The translations under genes were made by a program, and so were the position numbers. A stretch of 61,488 nt of DNA from positions 1 to 61,488 of the forward strand of contig JAETRV010000012.1 of NCBI GenBank assembly GCA_021770005.1, given 5' to 3'. Positions 58,977 to 61,488 of this stretch are shown here, one piece after another. Position 1 is the first letter of the stretch. Every line of letters begins with the position of its first letter. Source of the stretch: Anaerotruncus sp. GTDB lineage: Bacteria; Bacillota; Clostridia; Oscillospirales; Ruminococcaceae. Under the pieces are notes generated by a model that was not told the DNA's origin, searched no databases, and worked only from the letters and a program-made list of their open reading frames with translations.

Positions 58977-61442
58977 ATGAGCGAATTGAACGAAAAGATA
59001 AGACCAGTGGAAAATCCGGAGGGGATCAAGTCTGAACTACCTCTGCCGGTTAGGATGCCGATGCTGGTACTGCGTGGGCTGGTGCTCTATCCCCAGATGG
59101 TATTGCATTTTGATGTAGGGCGGGAGAAGTCGATCCTCGCACTCAATTCTGTGATGGGTACCGATCGGAGGATTTTCCTAGTCGCGCAGAAAAATATCCG
59201 TGACGATGAGCCAAAAGCAGACTCCATCTATAAGGTGGGCGTGGTTGCCGAAGTGCGGCAGATTATCAAATCGCAGGGCGGCACCTGGCGGGTATTGGTA
59301 GAAGGGGTTTATCGCGCCAAGGTCACCGAGGTGCTCACCGAAGAGCCTTACTTCGAAGGGACAGTCCTACCGTTCCCGCTAAAAACCGGGCGAAACCTGA
59401 AATCCGCCCTCTGCGACGCGCTGATGCGTACCGTAAAAGACCTGTTTGAAGAATATTGTTTCCTGATCCCGCGGATGCCAAAAGAACTGGTGATCAACGC
59501 GCTGGTCAGTGAGGACCCGGTGCATCTTGCCGAATACATAGCCGGCAATATGCAGATGGAGGTAGAGGACAAACAGACCATCCTTTCCCAGAGCGACCCG
59601 CTCAAGCGGCTGGAAATCCTGGCCCGCATCCTCGAAGAGGAGAACGATATCCTTTCGCTTGAGGCGGATATCCAGGAAAAGGTCAAAGGACAGGTGGACA
59701 AAAACCAGCGGGAATACTATCTGCGTGAGCAAATGAAAGCGATCTCGAGCGAGCTGGGAGAGGACGAGCTGCAAGACGAGGTGGACGACTACCTTTCCCG
59801 GATTGGGAAGCTCAAGCTGGACGAGGAGACGACCGAAAAGCTGACCAAAGAGGCCGAGCGCCTTGCGCGGTTGCCGGGCAACTCGAACGAAGCAGGGGTG
59901 ATCCGGGGGTATCTGGACACGGTGCTGGACCTGCCGTGGAATAAGCGTACCACCGATAAGATCGATATCAAAAAGGCACAGGCGCTGCTTGACAAGGAGC
60001 ACTATGGCCTGAAAAAGGTCAAAGAGCGGATCTTGGAGCTGCTTTCGGTGCGCAAGCTCGCGCCCGACATCAAAGGGCAGATCATCTGTCTGGTAGGGCC
60101 TCCGGGTGTCGGCAAAACCTCAATCGCCCGTTCGATTGCAAAATCGATGGGGCGCAAATACGTGCGGATTTCGCTGGGCGGCGTGCGGGATGAGAGTGAT
60201 GTACGCGGCCACCGCAAGACCTACATTGGTGCAATGCCCGGACGGATTATGGCTGCGATGAAGCTGGCGGGCAGTTCCAATCCGCTGATGCTGCTCGATG
60301 AGGTCGACAAGCTGGGCAACGACTACCGGGGGGACCCGTCCGCGGCGCTGCTTGAGGTACTCGACGCAGAGCAGAACCACGCGTTCCGCGACCATTATAT
60401 CGAAGTGCCGTTCGACCTTTCGGACGTGCTTTTTATCGCGACCGCGAATACTTTGAGCACCATCCCCGGCCCGCTCCGTGACCGGATGGAGGTCATTGAG
60501 CTGACCAGCTATACCCGTGAGGAAAAATTCCAGATTGCCAAGCACCATCTGCTGCCCAAGCAGATGAAGCGGCATGGCTTGACCGCGTCCAAAGCAAAGG
60601 TTGCGGACGATGCACTCTACGCTCTGATTGATAATTACACCCGTGAGGCCGGGGTCCGAAACCTGGAACGGGAGGTCGCCTCTCTGCTGCGCAAGTCGGC
60701 CAAACAGATCGTCGCAGGTGAATCTAAAAAGGTGGTCATCACCGACGAAAACATCACCGACTACCTGGGCCCCCGCAAGATGCGCCCCGAGCAGATTCAG
60801 GCATATGATGAAGTGGGCATGGTCAACGGGTTGGCATGGACCTCGGTGGGGGGCGAGATGCTACAGGTTGAAGTGGCGGTGCTCGATGGGAGCGGCAAGA
60901 TCGAGCTGACCGGTTCGCTCGGCGATGTGATGAAGGAATCTGCGCGCGCCGCAGTCAGTTTCATCCGCGCCCACTGGGAGAATTATGGGGTTGAACACGA
61001 CTTCTACAAAACAAAGGATATCCACATCCACGTCCCAGAAGGGGCGGTCCCAAAAGACGGCCCCTCGGCGGGTGTCACCATCACCACTGCGCTGGTTTCC
61101 GCGCTCTCGGACATTCCGGTGCATCGGGATGTTGCAATGACCGGCGAGGTGACTTTGCGCGGACGGGTGCTGGCGATCGGCGGGCTGAAGGAAAAGACGA
61201 TGGCCGCCTACCGCGCCGGGATCAAAACGGTCGTGATCCCCAAGGAGAACGAGCCGGATCTCGCGGAGATCGACGAGGTGGTACGCGAGCATCTGCGGTT
61301 TGTCCCGGCCGAGCGGATTGATACGGTGATCGAAACGGCGCTGGTGAAAAAACCGACGCCCCGGATTAGTGCGCCCGCGCTCGACGCGCTTGGCCAAAAG
61401 CCAGCGCCCGACCTGCCCGCGAATACGCCGATCCCGCAGTGA
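58977..61442 (+). CDS. lon: ATP-dependent protease Lon
   Basis: The 821-residue protease has an N-terminal substrate domain (RMPMLVLRGLVLYPQMVLHF). The AAA+ Walker A is GPPGVGKTSIARSI near residue 374, with Walker B MLLDEVDKLG. The proteolytic serine lies in PKDGPSAGV near residue 697, with the catalytic lysine in GGLKEKTM. A Pro-rich tail of about 25 residues (KPTPRISAPAL...PANTPIPQ) extends beyond the usual end. GGAGGG precedes the ATG. It degrades misfolded and regulatory proteins. Confidence 0.97.
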   Translation: MSELNEKIRPVENPEGIKSELPLPVRMPMLVLRGLVLYPQMVLHFDVGREKSILALNSVMGTDRRIFLVAQKNIRDDEPKADSIYKVGVVAEVRQIIKSQGGTWRVLVEGVYRAKVTEVLTEEPYFEGTVLPFPLKTGRNLKSALCDALMRTVKDLFEEYCFLIPRMPKELVINALVSEDPVHLAEYIAGNMQMEVEDKQTILSQSDPLKRLEILARILEEENDILSLEADIQEKVKGQVDKNQREYYLREQMKAISSELGEDELQDEVDDYLSRIGKLKLDEETTEKLTKEAERLARLPGNSNEAGVIRGYLDTVLDLPWNKRTTDKIDIKKAQALLDKEHYGLKKVKERILELLSVRKLAPDIKGQIICLVGPPGVGKTSIARSIAKSMGRKYVRISLGGVRDESDVRGHRKTYIGAMPGRIMAAMKLAGSSNPLMLLDEVDKLGNDYRGDPSAALLEVLDAEQNHAFRDHYIEVPFDLSDVLFIATANTLSTIPGPLRDRMEVIELTSYTREEKFQIAKHHLLPKQMKRHGLTASKAKVADDALYALIDNYTREAGVRNLEREVASLLRKSAKQIVAGESKKVVITDENITDYLGPRKMRPEQIQAYDEVGMVNGLAWTSVGGEMLQVEVAVLDGSGKIELTGSLGDVMKESARAAVSFIRAHWENYGVEHDFYKTKDIHIHVPEGAVPKDGPSAGVTITTALVSALSDIPVHRDVAMTGEVTLRGRVLAIGGLKEKTMAAYRAGIKTVVIPKENEPDLAEIDEVVREHLRFVPAERIDTVIETALVKKPTPRISAPALDALGQKPAPDLPANTPIPQ

Positions 61443-61451
61443 GGAGGAAAG

Positions 61452-61488
61452 ATGAACTACCATAATGTGACATTTGAGGCGAGCTATG
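61452..61488 (+). CDS. engB: Ribosome biogenesis GTP-binding protein EngB/YsxC, start only
   Basis: Only 12 residues (MNYHNVTFEASY) are visible before the window ends. This start and its position directly after lon with GAGGAGGAAAG fit EngB, which often follows lon in Firmicutes. The GTPase domain is outside the window. Confidence 0.6.
   Translation, partial: MNYHNVTFEASY

Noticed and set aside
1-61488. CRISPR array, prophage or full insertion sequence
   Set aside because: No regularly spaced direct repeats, phage structural genes or transposase genes were seen; repeats found are short and non-coding.

Overview
The window is about 61.5 kb of bacterial chromosome with moderately high GC, packed with ordinary single-copy core genes. 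It looks like a butyrate-forming, anaerobic clostridium of the Oscillospiraceae/Ruminococcaceae type. The evidence is a thl-crt-hbd-bcd butyryl-CoA operon, HPr kinase, WhiA and RapZ next to MurB, a split glycine decarboxylase (GcvPA/GcvPB), a tandem glycine riboswitch, AGGAGG ribosome binding sites, and many GTG/TTG starts. The genus cannot be fixed from the sequence alone.

Layout. 1-3482 (minus): butyryl-CoA operon thl, crt, hbd, bcd, the last cut by the window edge. 3698-5926 (minus): three genes of unknown or poorly known function, including a DUF1576-type membrane protein and a zinc-ribbon membrane protein. 6126-7413 (minus): rpsF-ssb-rpsR with a clear promoter, a structured leader and a terminator. 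7484-8778 (plus): a MarR-type regulator with a palindromic operator, plus a TauE/SafE-type exporter. 9176-15790: hprK, PHP phosphoesterase, ROK glucokinase, murB, rapZ, whiA, a YbjQ-like protein and a small membrane protein. 15827-20789: dnaE and pfkA, separated by a repeat cluster. 21007-27859: a cell-surface block with a secreted transglutaminase-like protein, a zinc-finger lipoprotein, and a coupled set of MBOAT acyltransferase, DHHW protein and DctP-like lipoprotein. 28184-33501: amino-acid/sodium symporter, nitroreductase, lactate dehydrogenase, a siroheme/ferredoxin protein, a GNAT enzyme and a thioesterase. 33726-34577 (minus): three tiny genes, two of them paralogues. 35057-38059 (minus): a large Cache-HAMP-PAS-GGDEF-EAL protein with degenerate motifs. 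38327-44652: PepSY protein, class II aldolase, GNAT, nrdR, cytidylate-kinase-like protein, ferredoxin plus metallo-beta-lactamase-fold pair, and a flavin-binding protein. 44852-47165: a LacI-type regulator and a YiaK-like dehydrogenase linked by shared operators. 47240-55816: the glycine module (riboswitch, gcvT-H-PA-PB, lplA, lpdA, glyA). 55894-61488: mutY, a Nudix gene, tRNA-Gly, tRNA-Asp, tRNA-Leu, a small XRE regulator, lon and the first codons of engB.

The genes suggest a sugar-fermenting life: glucokinase, phosphofructokinase, aldolase, lactate dehydrogenase and the butyrate pathway are all present, and HPr kinase would provide carbon-catabolite control. The glycine genes form a complete cleavage system with its lipoylation enzyme, E3 subunit and serine hydroxymethyltransferase, fronted by a glycine sensor.

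The least-explained parts are intergenic. There are two 165-bp elements in opposite orientation, a family of longer hairpin elements with related AGARCCYGT-type ends, a 43-nt repeat, and a 29-nt hairpin seen twice. A palindromic TATAATAGCT promoter is followed each time by a short conserved reading frame, once upstream of the PepSY gene and once upstream of lon. These, the paralogous 60-residue proteins and the MBOAT-DHHW-DctP gene set are the best candidates for something undescribed. No CRISPR array, prophage or complete insertion sequence was seen.
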